Part shown: positions 43,047 to 52,876 of the stretch, piece after piece
Position numbering within the stretch: position 1 is the stretch's first letter
Layout: each line of letters starts with the position of its first letter
From: Burkholderiaceae bacterium
GTDB taxonomy: Bacteria; Pseudomonadota; Gammaproteobacteria; Burkholderiales; Burkholderiaceae_E
Length of the DNA stretch: 64,000 nucleotides
Direction: 5' to 3'
Assembly (NCBI GenBank): GCA_023954045.1
Contig: JAMLIR010000019.1
Span: 1 to 64,000, forward strand
The notes under the pieces: model-generated
What the model saw: the letters and a program-made list of their open reading frames with translations, nothing else
Told to the model about the DNA's origin: nothing
The model's database searches: none
Program-made: the position numbers and the translations under genes

Positions 43047-44714
43047 ATGCATTCGGTCAAGACCACGATGATGCCGGTGCCGCTGTCGCTGAACCGGCTG
43101 ATGGAGCACGCGGGGCGGCTGTTCCCCGAGTCGGAGATCGTCTCGCGCCTGCCCGACAAGTCGCTGCGCAGGCACCGCTACGCCGACTGGTACCGCCGCA
43201 CCCGGGCGCTGGCCGCCGCGCTGAAGAAGCTCGGCCTGCGCAATGGCGACCGCGTCGCCACGCTGTGCTGGAACCATCATGCGCACCTCGAGTGCTACTT
43301 CGGCGTGCCGGCGGCCGGCGGCGTCATGCACACGCTGAACCTGAGGCTCGCCCCCGACGACATCGGCTGGATCGCGCACCACGCGCGCGACCGCTTCCTG
43401 GTCGTCGACGACATCCTGTTGCCGCTGTACCGGCAGTTCGCCGCCCACCATCGCTTCGAGCGGGTGATCGTCTTTCCGTTCTCCGGCGCGCCGGTCGCGA
43501 CCCGGGCGGGCGATCCGCACGACGGCGAGCCGGCGGTCGACGACTACGAGGCGCTGCTCGCGCAGGCGCCGACCGACTTCGAGTACGCCGAGCACCACGA
43601 GGACGACCCGGTCGCGATGTGCTACACGTCGGGGACGACCGGAAAGCCCAAGGGCGTCGTCTACTCGCATCGCTCGACGGTGCTGCACTCGCTGAGCTGC
43701 GCGCTGCCCGACTACGTCGGACTGTCCTCGCGCGACGTGGTGATCCCGGTCACGCCGATGTTCCACGCGAACTCCTGGGGGATTCCGTACGCGGCAGTGA
43801 TGCTCGGCGCGAAGCTCGTGTTTCCGGGGCCGCACCTGCACCCCGACGACCTGCTCGACCTGATGCAGGACGAGCCCCCGACGCTGACGCTCGGCGTGCC
43901 GACGATCTGGCTGGCGCTGATCCAGGCGTTCGAGGCGAAGCCTGGCCGCTGGCGCCTGCCGGCGGGCATGCGCAGCATGGTCGGTGGTGCCGCGGTACCC
44001 GAGGCGCTGATCCGCCAGTTCGCGCGCCACGGCATCCACCTCGCGCAGGGCTGGGGCATGACCGAGACTTCGCCGATGGGGTCGTTGTTCTTCGAGAAGC
44101 CCGAACTGCGCGGGCGACTCGGCGAGGACGAGTGGTTCGCGCGCAAGGCGCTGGCCGGAATTCCCGGGCCGCTGGTCGAGGTGCGGATCATGGGCGACGA
44201 GGGCCCCTGCGCCTGGAACGGCCGCGACGTCGGCGAGTTGCAGGTCCGCGGGCCGTTCATCACCGGCTCGTACCACGGCGAAGCCCCGGGCGCCGACAAG
44301 TTCACCGCGGACGGATGGCTGCGCACCGGCGACGTCGCGGCGATCGATGCCAACGGCTACATCCGGATCGCCGACCGCACCAAGGACCTGATCAAGTCGG
44401 GCGGCGAGTGGATCAGCTCGGTGGACCTGGAGAACGCGATCATGGCGCACCCGGCGGTCGCCGAGGCGGCGGTCATCGCGATCGCGCATCCGAAGTGGAC
44501 CGAGCGGCCGCTCGCCTGCGTCGTGACGAAGCCCGGCGCCACGGTGACGGCCGACGAGCTGCGCGCGTTCCTGGCGCCGAAATTCGCGCGCTGGCAACTC
44601 CCCGATGCGTTCGAATTCATCGACGCGGTGCCGCGCACCTCGACCGGCAAGTTCTGGAAGTCGCGGCTGCGCGAGCGCTTCGCGGGCTGGCGCTGGCCGG
44701 AGTCGGCGGGGTAG
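43047..44714 (+). CDS. Fatty acid-CoA ligase (AMP-forming, AlkK-like)
   Basis: 555 residues from ATG 43047, which has a GAGGGAGGGGG ribosome site; ATG 43026 is poorer. AMP-binding motif YTSGTTGKPKGVVYSHRS, A5 region GWGMTETSP, A7/A8 GWLRTGDVAAIDANGYI and DRTKDLIKSGGEWIS, and A10 PRTSTGKFWK are all present. The profile resembles medium-chain acyl-CoA ligases of the AlkK type. Activates fatty acids for beta-oxidation. Confidence 0.9.
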   Translation: MHSVKTTMMPVPLSLNRLMEHAGRLFPESEIVSRLPDKSLRRHRYADWYRRTRALAAALKKLGLRNGDRVATLCWNHHAHLECYFGVPAAGGVMHTLNLRLAPDDIGWIAHHARDRFLVVDDILLPLYRQFAAHHRFERVIVFPFSGAPVATRAGDPHDGEPAVDDYEALLAQAPTDFEYAEHHEDDPVAMCYTSGTTGKPKGVVYSHRSTVLHSLSCALPDYVGLSSRDVVIPVTPMFHANSWGIPYAAVMLGAKLVFPGPHLHPDDLLDLMQDEPPTLTLGVPTIWLALIQAFEAKPGRWRLPAGMRSMVGGAAVPEALIRQFARHGIHLAQGWGMTETSPMGSLFFEKPELRGRLGEDEWFARKALAGIPGPLVEVRIMGDEGPCAWNGRDVGELQVRGPFITGSYHGEAPGADKFTADGWLRTGDVAAIDANGYIRIADRTKDLIKSGGEWISSVDLENAIMAHPAVAEAAVIAIAHPKWTERPLACVVTKPGATVTADELRAFLAPKFARWQLPDAFEFIDAVPRTSTGKFWKSRLRERFAGWRWPESAG

Positions 44715-44768
44715 CCTCGGCCTGGACCGGCGAATCTGAATCCGGCGTCAGGAATTACCGGAAACGAG

Positions 44769-44829
44769 TGCACCATAAAGGGGTGCGCCGCCATGAGTGC
44801 ACCGTAATGGAGCGCCCCGTTTTGGTGCG
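44769..44829 (+). promoter_or_regulatory. Cluster of three NtrC-box-like sites upstream of glnA
   Basis: Three imperfect dyads resemble TGCACC-N5-GGTGCA: 44769-44787 (both half-sites good but spaced two bases wide), 44798-44814 (TGCACCGTAATGGAGCG) and 44813-44829 (CGCCCCGTTTTGGTGCG). Their centres fall about 147, 119 and 104 bp before the predicted transcription start. Enteric glnA has NtrC sites near -140 and -108, so the geometry fits an enhancer. Confidence 0.75.
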
Positions 44830-44898
44830 AAGATCGACGGCAGGATGCCTGATCGCGGTGCAGTCGGTTCGAGACGCGGGCGGGGCGTCGCCGGCGCA

Positions 44899-44914
44899 TG
44901 GCACGGAACCTGCT
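44899..44914 (+). promoter_or_regulatory. Sigma-54 promoter of glnA
   Basis: TGGCACGGAACCTGCT matches the -24/-12 consensus TGGCAC-N5-TTGCA/T, with GG at 44900-44901 and GC at 44912-44913. The start is predicted near 44925, leaving a 5' leader of about 110 nt before the glnA ATG. Together with the upstream NtrC boxes it accounts for most of the 320-bp gap. Confidence 0.85.
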
Positions 44915-45035
44915 AGTTTGAGTCGCAGGCCGAATCGGCCGAGAATCGCGCGTTCACCGCCCCGCACGCCCCGGACCCGGGCAGGGCGAAGTCGCTTTCC
45001 GAAACCCCGACCCTCGAGAGCAGGAGAATTCCACG

Positions 45036-46448
45036 ATGGCCAGCGTCAAAGACGTGATGAAGATGATCGCGGACAACGAAGTCAAGTTCGTCGATCTGCG
45101 CTTCACCGATACCCGCGGCAAGGAGCAGCACGTTTCGGTGCCGACCAAGATGTTCGACGAGGACAAGTTCACGTCGGGCCACGCCTTCGACGGTTCGTCG
45201 ATCGCCGGCTGGAAGGGCATCGAGGCGTCGGACATGCTGCTGGTGCCGGACCCGGCCACCGCGAACATGGACCCGTTCCGCGAGGAAGCGACGCTGATCA
45301 TGACCTGCGACGTGGTCGAACCTTCGGACGGGAAGGGCTACTCGCGTGACCCGCGCTCGCTGGCCAAGCGCGCCGAGGCCTACCTGAAGTCGACCGGCAT
45401 CGGCGACACCGCCTACTTCGGCCCCGAGCCCGAATTCTTCATCTTCGACTCGGTGACCTGGAACGTCGACATGTCGGGCTGCTTCGTGAAGATCAACTCC
45501 GAGGAAGCGTCGTGGTCCAGCGGCAAGGACATCGAGGGCGGCAACCTCGCGCATCGCCCGGCGGTCAAGGGCGGCTACTTCCCGGTGCCGCCGGTCGACT
45601 CGTTCCAGGACATGCGCTCGGAGATGTGCCTGATCCTCGAGCAGATGGGAATCCCGGTCGAGGTGCACCATCACGAGGTGGCCGGCGCGGGCCAGAACGA
45701 GATCGGCACGAAGTTCTCGACGCTGGTGCAGCGCGCCGACTGGCTGCAGGCGATGAAGTACGTGGTCCACAACGTCGCGCACAGCTACGGCAAGACCGCC
45801 ACGTTCATGCCCAAGCCCATCGTCGGCGACAACGGGTCGGGGATGCACGTGCACCAGTCGATCTGGAAGGACGGCCAGAACCTGTTCGCCGGCGACAAGT
45901 ACGCCGGACTGTCGGACTTCTCGCTCTACTACATCGGCGGGATCATCAAGCACGCGCGCGCGCTCAACGCGATCGCGAACCCGGGCACCAACTCCTACAA
46001 GCGGCTGGTGCCGGGCTTCGAGGCGCCGGTCAAGCTCGCCTACTCGGCACGCAACCGGTCGGCGTCGATCCGCATTCCCTACGTGAGCAACCCGAAGGGC
46101 CGGCGCATCGAGGTGCGGTTCCCGGATCCGACCGCGAACCCCTACCTGCTGTTCTCCGCGCTGATGATGGCGGGCCTGGACGGCGTGCAGAACAAGATCC
46201 ACCCGGGCGAGGCCGCGGACAAGAACCTGTACGACCTGCCGCCGGAAGAGGAAGCGAAGATCCCGACCGTCTGCGCGTCGCTCGACCAGGCGCTCGATTA
46301 CCTCGACAAGGATCGCGAGTTCCTCACCCGCGGAGGCGTTTTCGGCAACGACATGATCGACGCGTACATCGAGCTGAAGATGGAAGAGGTCACGCGCTTC
46401 CGGATGACCACGCATCCGGTCGAGTTCGACATGTACTACAGCCTCTGA
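45036..46448 (+). CDS. glnA: Glutamine synthetase, type I
   Basis: 470 residues, start ATG 45036 with AGGAG. Signatures: [50 protein letters not shown] and the adenylylation site NLYDLPPEE, whose Tyr is modified by GlnE in the GSI-beta class. Assimilates ammonium into glutamate. Expression should rise under nitrogen limitation through NtrC. Followed by a terminator. Confidence 0.98.
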   Translation: MASVKDVMKMIADNEVKFVDLRFTDTRGKEQHVSVPTKMFDEDKFTSGHAFDGSSIAGWKGIEASDMLLVPDPATANMDPFREEATLIMTCDVVEPSDGKGYSRDPRSLAKRAEAYLKSTGIGDTAYFGPEPEFFIFDSVTWNVDMSGCFVKINSEEASWSSGKDIEGGNLAHRPAVKGGYFPVPPVDSFQDMRSEMCLILEQMGIPVEVHHHEVAGAGQNEIGTKFSTLVQRADWLQAMKYVVHNVAHSYGKTATFMPKPIVGDNGSGMHVHQSIWKDGQNLFAGDKYAGLSDFSLYYIGGIIKHARALNAIANPGTNSYKRLVPGFEAPVKLAYSARNRSASIRIPYVSNPKGRRIEVRFPDPTANPYLLFSALMMAGLDGVQNKIHPGEAADKNLYDLPPEEEAKIPTVCASLDQALDYLDKDREFLTRGGVFGNDMIDAYIELKMEEVTRFRMTTHPVEFDMYYSL

Positions 46449-46464
46449 CGCACGCTGGGGGCCG

Positions 46465-46492
46465 ACGGGGCGGGCGACCGCCCCGTTTTCGT
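46465..46492 (+). terminator. Intrinsic terminator after glnA
   Basis: A 9-bp stem (ACGGGGCGG at 46465-46473 with CCGCCCCGT at 46478-46486) closes the tetraloop GCGA and runs into TTTCGTT. It lies 17 nt after the glnA stop. Confidence 0.85.
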
Positions 46493-46599
46493 TGGGGCGG
46501 CACCGCAAGCTCCGGCGGGCCCGCGCGCCGGCGGCCGCGCCCCGGCGGGGGCGCAGGTCGGGCGTTGCGCCCCGCAGATCGGTCGGCCGTTCGTCCGGT

Positions 46600-46628
46600 T
46601 TGAATCGCCGTGCATGCTGTCTTACACT
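46600..46628 (+). promoter_or_regulatory. Sigma-70-type promoter for the DUF4124-ntrBC unit
   Basis: TTGAAT (46600-46605) and TACACT (46623-46628) are separated by exactly 17 bp. It is placed after the glnA terminator and 24 bp before the DUF4124 start, so it supplies basal ntrBC expression independent of sigma-54. Confidence 0.6.
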
Positions 46629-46651
46629 GGCCCCGGACTTCCGCCCGCACC

Positions 46652-47182
46652 ATGACAATGCATCGCCTCGCAAGATCCGTTCGCGCCGCCTGTGTCTGCA
46701 TCCCGGCGCTGTGCCTTGCCGCGCCAGCGGCGGCGGAGGTCTACCGCTGCGACTCCGACAGCGGCGTGCCGGTCTACCAGGGCACGCCGAACGGCCGCAA
46801 TTGCCGCCAGATCGACCTCGCGCCGCTGACGACGATCCCGGCGCCGAAGCTGCCGGCGGCGAAACCCGCGGCCGGCGCTGCGGCCGGGCAGGGCGGCGCG
46901 GCCGCGCGCCCGAGCCCGAACGGCTTCCCGAAGGTGGACGCGTCGACGCAGCGCGAGCGCGACAGCGAGCGGCGACGCATCCTCGAGGAGGAGCTCCGCA
47001 AGGAAGAGTCGCGCCTGGCCGAGCTGAAGGCGGTCTACAAGAACGGCGAGCCCGATCGCCTCGGCGAAGAGCGCAATTACCAGAAGTACCTCGACCGGGT
47101 GCAGCGGCTCAAGGACGACATCGGCCGCTCCGAGGGCAACATCGCCTCGATCCGCCGCGAGCTCGCCGCGATCCGGGAATAG
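46652..47182 (+). CDS. DUF4124 exported coiled-coil protein
   Basis: 176 residues from ATG 46652 (ATG 46658 also possible). Signal peptide to about residue 30 (PALCLAAPAAA), then the DUF4124 hairpin EVYRCDSDSGVPVYQGTP with a Cys and a second Cys in NGRNCRQID. An Ala/Pro linker leads to a charged helix, likely coiled coil (residues about 105-175). A DUF4124 gene in this place is common in Burkholderiales between glnA and ntrB. Its stop TAG at 47180-47182 touches the ntrB frame. Confidence 0.8.
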   Translation: MTMHRLARSVRAACVCIPALCLAAPAAAEVYRCDSDSGVPVYQGTPNGRNCRQIDLAPLTTIPAPKLPAAKPAAGAAAGQGGAAARPSPNGFPKVDASTQRERDSERRRILEEELRKEESRLAELKAVYKNGEPDRLGEERNYQKYLDRVQRLKDDIGRSEGNIASIRRELAAIRE

Positions 47183-48282
47183 CGGCGATCGGCACCCCAG
47201 CGTCGCCCGCAAAACCGGCACGGCAGCGGCGCCGGCGCGACTCGTCGACGCGGCTCGACGGGCTCGAGCTGCTGGCGAGCGCGGTCGTCGTGCTCGACGC
47301 GGCCGGCAACACCGTCTTCCTGAACCAGGCGGCCGAGCAGCTGTTCGAAGTCTCGCAGCGGCTGGTCGCGGGCCAACCGTTCGCCCGGCTCTTCGTCGAC
47401 GGCGACGCGATCCAGCAGCTGTGCGCCGACGCGGGCGCCGGCGCTTTCGACGAGCGGCGCAGCGACCTCACGCTCGAGCGTCCCGGGCGCGAGCCGCAGC
47501 AGCTGTCGACCAGCGCGGTCGCGCTGGGCGGCGACCCCGGCGTGCTGCTGATCGAGTTCCGCGAGTTCGACCAGCGCTGGCGCGCCGATCGCGAGCAGCG
47601 CCTGATCGAATCGGCGAAGGCCAATCGCGAGCTGGTGCGCAACCTGGCGCACGAGATCAAGAATCCGCTCGGAGGCATCCGGGGCGCGGCGCAACTGCTC
47701 CAGTCCGAACTCGATTCGCCCGCGCTTCGCGAATACACGCAGGTGATCGTCAAGGAGGCCGACCGGCTGCAGGTGCTGGTCGACCGGCTGCTCGCGCCGC
47801 ACCGCGGCCCGCGGGTCGTCGGCGACGTCAACATCCACGAGGTCTGCGAGCGGGTGCGCTCGGTCGTGCTCGCCGAATTCCCGCAAGGGCTCGAGATCGC
47901 GCGCGACTACGACGCCAGCCTGCCCGAGTTCCGCGGCGACAAGGAGCAGTTGATCCAGGTGCTGCTCAACCTGGTGCGCAACGCCGCGCAGGCGATGCAC
48001 GGGCATGGGCGCATCCTGCTGCGCACCCGGATCGCCCGCCAGGTGACGATCGCCAGGCACCGGTGGAAGCTGGCACTGGATTTGCATGTGATCGACAACG
48101 GCCCGGGCGTGCCGGAGGAGATCGGGGAACGGATCTTCTTTCCGCTCGTCTCGGGCCGCGAAGGCGGAAGCGGGCTCGGGCTCACCCTCGCGCAGACCTT
48201 CGTGCAGCAGCACGGCGGCCTGATCGAATGCGAGAGCAAGCCGGGGCGCACCGACTTCCGGATCCTGCTGCCCCTGCCTTGA
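47179..48282 (+). CDS. ntrB: Nitrogen regulation sensor histidine kinase NtrB (start codon unclear)
   Basis: About 367 residues if read from 47179. PAS domain with ELLASAVVVLDAAGNTVFLN and EQLFEVSQR, H-box NLAHEIKNPLGGIRGAAQLL (His is the phosphorylation site), N-box LLNLVRNAAQAM and G-boxes DNGPGVPEEIGERIFFPLV and GSGLGLTLAQTFV. No ATG, GTG or TTG occurs in this frame between TTG 46801, deep inside the DUF4124 gene, and GTG 47290, which would delete part of the PAS domain. Candidates are ATA 47179, which overlaps the upstream TAG, ATC 47188 or CTG 47269. The product itself looks intact. Confidence 0.88.
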   Translation: MAAIGTPASPAKPARQRRRRDSSTRLDGLELLASAVVVLDAAGNTVFLNQAAEQLFEVSQRLVAGQPFARLFVDGDAIQQLCADAGAGAFDERRSDLTLERPGREPQQLSTSAVALGGDPGVLLIEFREFDQRWRADREQRLIESAKANRELVRNLAHEIKNPLGGIRGAAQLLQSELDSPALREYTQVIVKEADRLQVLVDRLLAPHRGPRVVGDVNIHEVCERVRSVVLAEFPQGLEIARDYDASLPEFRGDKEQLIQVLLNLVRNAAQAMHGHGRILLRTRIARQVTIARHRWKLALDLHVIDNGPGVPEEIGERIFFPLVSGREGGSGLGLTLAQTFVQQHGGLIECESKPGRTDFRILLPLP

Positions 48283-48294
48283 CCTGGGAAGACG

Positions 48295-49786
<1,492 letters not shown>

Positions 49787-49815
<29 letters not shown>

Positions 49816-50605
49816 TTGCGGACTGGCCGTCGTCGACGTCGATGTCGGCGACGACGGGGGCGTGGTCCGAAGGCTGCTCGCGCTTGCGCGGCTCGCGATC
49901 GATCCGGCATCCTCGCACGCGGTCCGCGAGGCCTTGCGGCACCAGGATGTGGTCGATGCGCAGCCCCGCGTTGCGGCGGAATGCCATCTGCCGGTAGTCC
50001 CACCAGCTGTAGGTCTTCGGCGGCTGATCGAACAGCCGGAACGCGTCGACGAAGCCGAGCGCGACGAGTCTCGCGAAGCGCTCGCGCTCGGCCGCCGAGC
50101 ACAGCACCTGCCCCTCCCAGGCCTTCGGGTCGTGCACGTCGCGGTCTTCGGGAGCGATGTTGAAGTCGCCCAGCAGCACCACCGGCAGCGCGGCGGGCCG
50201 GGCGAGCCAGTCGGCGAGCGCGTCGATCCAGCGCAGCTTGTAGTCGTACTTGTCGCTGCCGACCGCCTGGCCGTTCGGGAAGTACGCGCAGACGACGCGC
50301 ACGCCGGACAGGTCGGCGCTGATCAGCCGCTTCTGCTCGTCGGGAAACAGGGGGTTGCCGACGACGACCGACGAAGGGTCGCCGACCGTGTCGCGGCGGG
50401 CGAGGATCGCGACGCCGTTGTAGGTCGGCTGGCCGGCGAACGCGCACTCGTAGCCGAGCTCGGCGAGCTGCGAGTGCGGGAACTGCTCGTCGCGCAGCTT
50501 GGTTTCCTGCAGGCACAGCACGTCGACGGGGTTCTCGCGCAGCCAGTCGACGACGTGCGGCAGGCGGACCTTCAGCGAATTGACGTTCCAGGTGGCGATC
50601 TGCAT
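49787..50605 (-). CDS. xth: Exodeoxyribonuclease III
   Basis: 272 residues from ATG 50605 (MQIATWNVNSLKVRL). Catalytic segments: CLQETKLRDEQFP (metal Glu), CAYFPNGQAV, LLGDFNIAPEDRDVHDP, LRIDHILVP and SDHAPVVADI. AP endonuclease and 3' exonuclease for base-excision repair. The C-terminal 15 residues (from DVDDGQSAI) run over the ntrC end. Confidence 0.96.
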
Positions 50606-50693
50606 GGCTCGGGGCGGGGCGCTCGTCGGCCCGAGGATACCCGTTCCGGCCCGGTTAGACTTCGGTTGTCCGCACCGGGACAGGAGAATGCAG

Positions 50694-52151
50694 ATGCCGA
50701 ACACGGGCTTCGTCGAAGCGATGCGCAGCGCGCTCGGCGCGCAGTTGCCGGACATCGTCGTCGCGGTCGCGCTGCTGCTGCTCGGATGGGTCGCTGCGCT
50801 GGTCGCCGCCGCCGCCGTGCGTCGCGTGCTCTCGCTCGCGCAGCTCAACCGCAGGATCGCGCCGGTACTCGGGCACGCGCTCGACGCGGAGACCGGCACG
50901 TCGCGGCTCGCGTTCTGGTTCGTGCTCGCGGTGGCGCTCGCCGCCTCCGCGAACGTCCTCGATCTCCAGGCCATGTCGGAGCCGTTCGCCGAGATGATCG
51001 GCGTCGCGGTCGGCTACCTGCCGCAGCTGCTGGCGGCGCTCGTGCTGGCGCTGCTCGGATGGCTGCTGGCGCTGCTGGTGCGCAACGGGCTGACGAAGCT
51101 GCTGGACCGCACGACGATCGACGAGCGCCTGAGCGCCGAGGCCGGGATGGCGCCGATCAGCGACAGCATCGGCAACGTCGGCTACTGGGTCGTGCTGCTG
51201 CTGTTCCTGCCGATGATCCTCGGCGCGCTCGGGCTGCAGGGGCTGCTCGGGCCGGTGCGCGGGCTGTTCGACGCGCTGCTCGGGTTCCTGCCCGACCTGG
51301 TGCACGCGGCGATCGTCGTCGTGGTCGGCTACTACGTGGCGAAGATCGCGAAGGGCATCGTCGTGCACCTGCTGGCCGCCGTGCGGCTGCAGGCGGCCGC
51401 GCGCGCCCTCGGCCTCGGCGAGGCAGCCGACCTGCCTGCGCTGGCCGGGATGGTGGTCTTCTTCTCGATCTTCGTGCCGGCGCTGATCTCGGCGCTCGAT
51501 GCGCTGCAGGTCGAGTCGATCACGGGGCCGGCGCGGCTGCTGCTCAGCCAGTTCGTCTCGGCGCTTCCCGACCTGCTGGCCGCGGTGCTGATCGTCGGCG
51601 TCACCTGGTACGTCGCGCGGTTCGTCGCCGGGCTGGTGTCGAGCCTGCTCGAGGGCGCAGGCGTCGACCGGCTCGGCGAGCGGCTCGGCCTCGGTCCGGT
51701 GCTGGGCGGCCTGCGGCTCTCGCGACTGATCGGCCGGCTGCTGGTGTTCTTCGCAATGCTGTTCGCGCTGGCGCAGGCGGCCAACCGGCTGCGGATCGTC
51801 CAGCTGAGCGAACTGGTCGGCAGCTTCATCGTGTTCGGCGCCGACGTGCTGATGGGGACGACGATCCTGCTGGTCGGGTTGTGGCTGGCCAACCTGCTCG
51901 GCTCGGCGGTGGGACGCAGCGAACACCGCGACGCGCCCTGGCTCGGCGGCCTCGTGCGGGTCCTGATCATCGGCCTGGTGCTGGCGATGGGGCTGCGCTC
52001 GATGGGCGTGGCCGAGTCGATCGTCAACCTGGCGTTCGGCCTGACGCTCGGCGCGGTGGCGATCGCCGTCGCGCTGTCGTTCGGGCTCGGCGGCCGCGAG
52101 GCGGCCGGCAAGCTGATGGAGCGCTGGTTCTCGAAGCTGCGCCGCGATTGA
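50694..52151 (+). CDS. Mechanosensitive ion channel family protein with repeated TM-helix modules
   Basis: 485 residues from ATG 50694, which has AGGAG 7 nt upstream; ATG 50688 is too close to it. Very hydrophobic with around ten helices and recurring units such as LPDIVVAVALLLLGWVAALV, LPQLLAALVLALLGWLLALL, LPDLVHAAIVVVVGYYVAKI and LPDLLAAVLIVGVTWYVARF. These are the conserved TM-helix repeats found in some MscS-related proteins. The C-terminal GLGGREAAGKLMERW resembles the end of the MscS pore helix, but a full soluble MscS beta-domain is lacking. Confidence 0.8.
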   Translation: MPNTGFVEAMRSALGAQLPDIVVAVALLLLGWVAALVAAAAVRRVLSLAQLNRRIAPVLGHALDAETGTSRLAFWFVLAVALAASANVLDLQAMSEPFAEMIGVAVGYLPQLLAALVLALLGWLLALLVRNGLTKLLDRTTIDERLSAEAGMAPISDSIGNVGYWVVLLLFLPMILGALGLQGLLGPVRGLFDALLGFLPDLVHAAIVVVVGYYVAKIAKGIVVHLLAAVRLQAAARALGLGEAADLPALAGMVVFFSIFVPALISALDALQVESITGPARLLLSQFVSALPDLLAAVLIVGVTWYVARFVAGLVSSLLEGAGVDRLGERLGLGPVLGGLRLSRLIGRLLVFFAMLFALAQAANRLRIVQLSELVGSFIVFGADVLMGTTILLVGLWLANLLGSAVGRSEHRDAPWLGGLVRVLIIGLVLAMGLRSMGVAESIVNLAFGLTLGAVAIAVALSFGLGGREAAGKLMERWFSKLRRD

Positions 52152-52198
52152 GGGCGGCGAGCGGCGGTCGGCCTTGCACTACCCGGCCGCCCGGGCCG

Positions 52199-52876
52199 CT
52201 AGAACCGGATCGGGTTCTCGAAGCGCTCGCGCTGCGCCGGGATCAGCGACCCGCCGGGGCCCACGTCGGCCTGCGCCGACTTCGGCTCGCCCGCCTCGTC
52301 GCCGGCCTTCGCCTTCTCTTCCGGCGGGCTCATCGGCTCGAGCGTGCGCGCGAGATAGGTCGGCGGCAGCATCGACGAGCGCGGATACGCGGCCGCATCG
52401 AGCATCCGGTTCCACGCCCCGTCCTCGAAACCGACCATCCGGTCGGTGCCGACGGTCAACACCGGGAACTGCGAGGTGCCGAACTGCAGCGCGTTGAAAG
52501 CGCGCATGTCGGCGGCGTTCTGCACGGCCTTCTCGGTGAACGGCACGCCGCGCCGGCTCAGGTGGTCGCGACCCATCTCGCAGGGCTCGCAATTCGGGGC
52601 CGTGTAGAGCACGACCGGGTAGCGGCTGGTGGCCGAGCGCAGCGCGTAGGGCAGGCGGTGATCGCCCGAGGCCGGCGCCTCGGACGAATGCACGCCGGTC
52701 GGTGCGCGCACGACCCGGCGGCTGTCGACCGGCGGCGGACGGTCGGCGTAGTTCACGCGGCCATCGGCCCCGATCCACTTGTACTGGGCATGCGCCGCGG
52801 GCGCGGCGAGCGCGGCGGCCAGCGCGAGGCCGGCGAGCGCGACGGGGAAGGCGACTGCGGTCTGGCGGCTAAGCAT
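52199..52876 (-). CDS. DUF4124-glutaredoxin-like protein
   Basis: 225 residues from ATG 52876. Signal peptide (residues 1-30, ending AAHA), then a DUF4124 hairpin QYKWIGADGRVNYADRPPP, then a thioredoxin-fold domain with the CxxC motif APNCEPCEMGRDHL and cis-Pro region TSQFPVLTVG. Predicted periplasmic redox protein. It overlaps the prlC stop by 8 nt. The C-terminal 50 residues are charged and probably disordered. Confidence 0.85.
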   Translation of the reverse strand: MLSRQTAVAFPVALAGLALAAALAAPAAHAQYKWIGADGRVNYADRPPPVDSRRVVRAPTGVHSSEAPASGDHRLPYALRSATSRYPVVLYTAPNCEPCEMGRDHLSRRGVPFTEKAVQNAADMRAFNALQFGTSQFPVLTVGTDRMVGFEDGAWNRMLDAAAYPRSSMLPPTYLARTLEPMSPPEEKAKAGDEAGEPKSAQADVGPGGSLIPAQRERFENPIRF

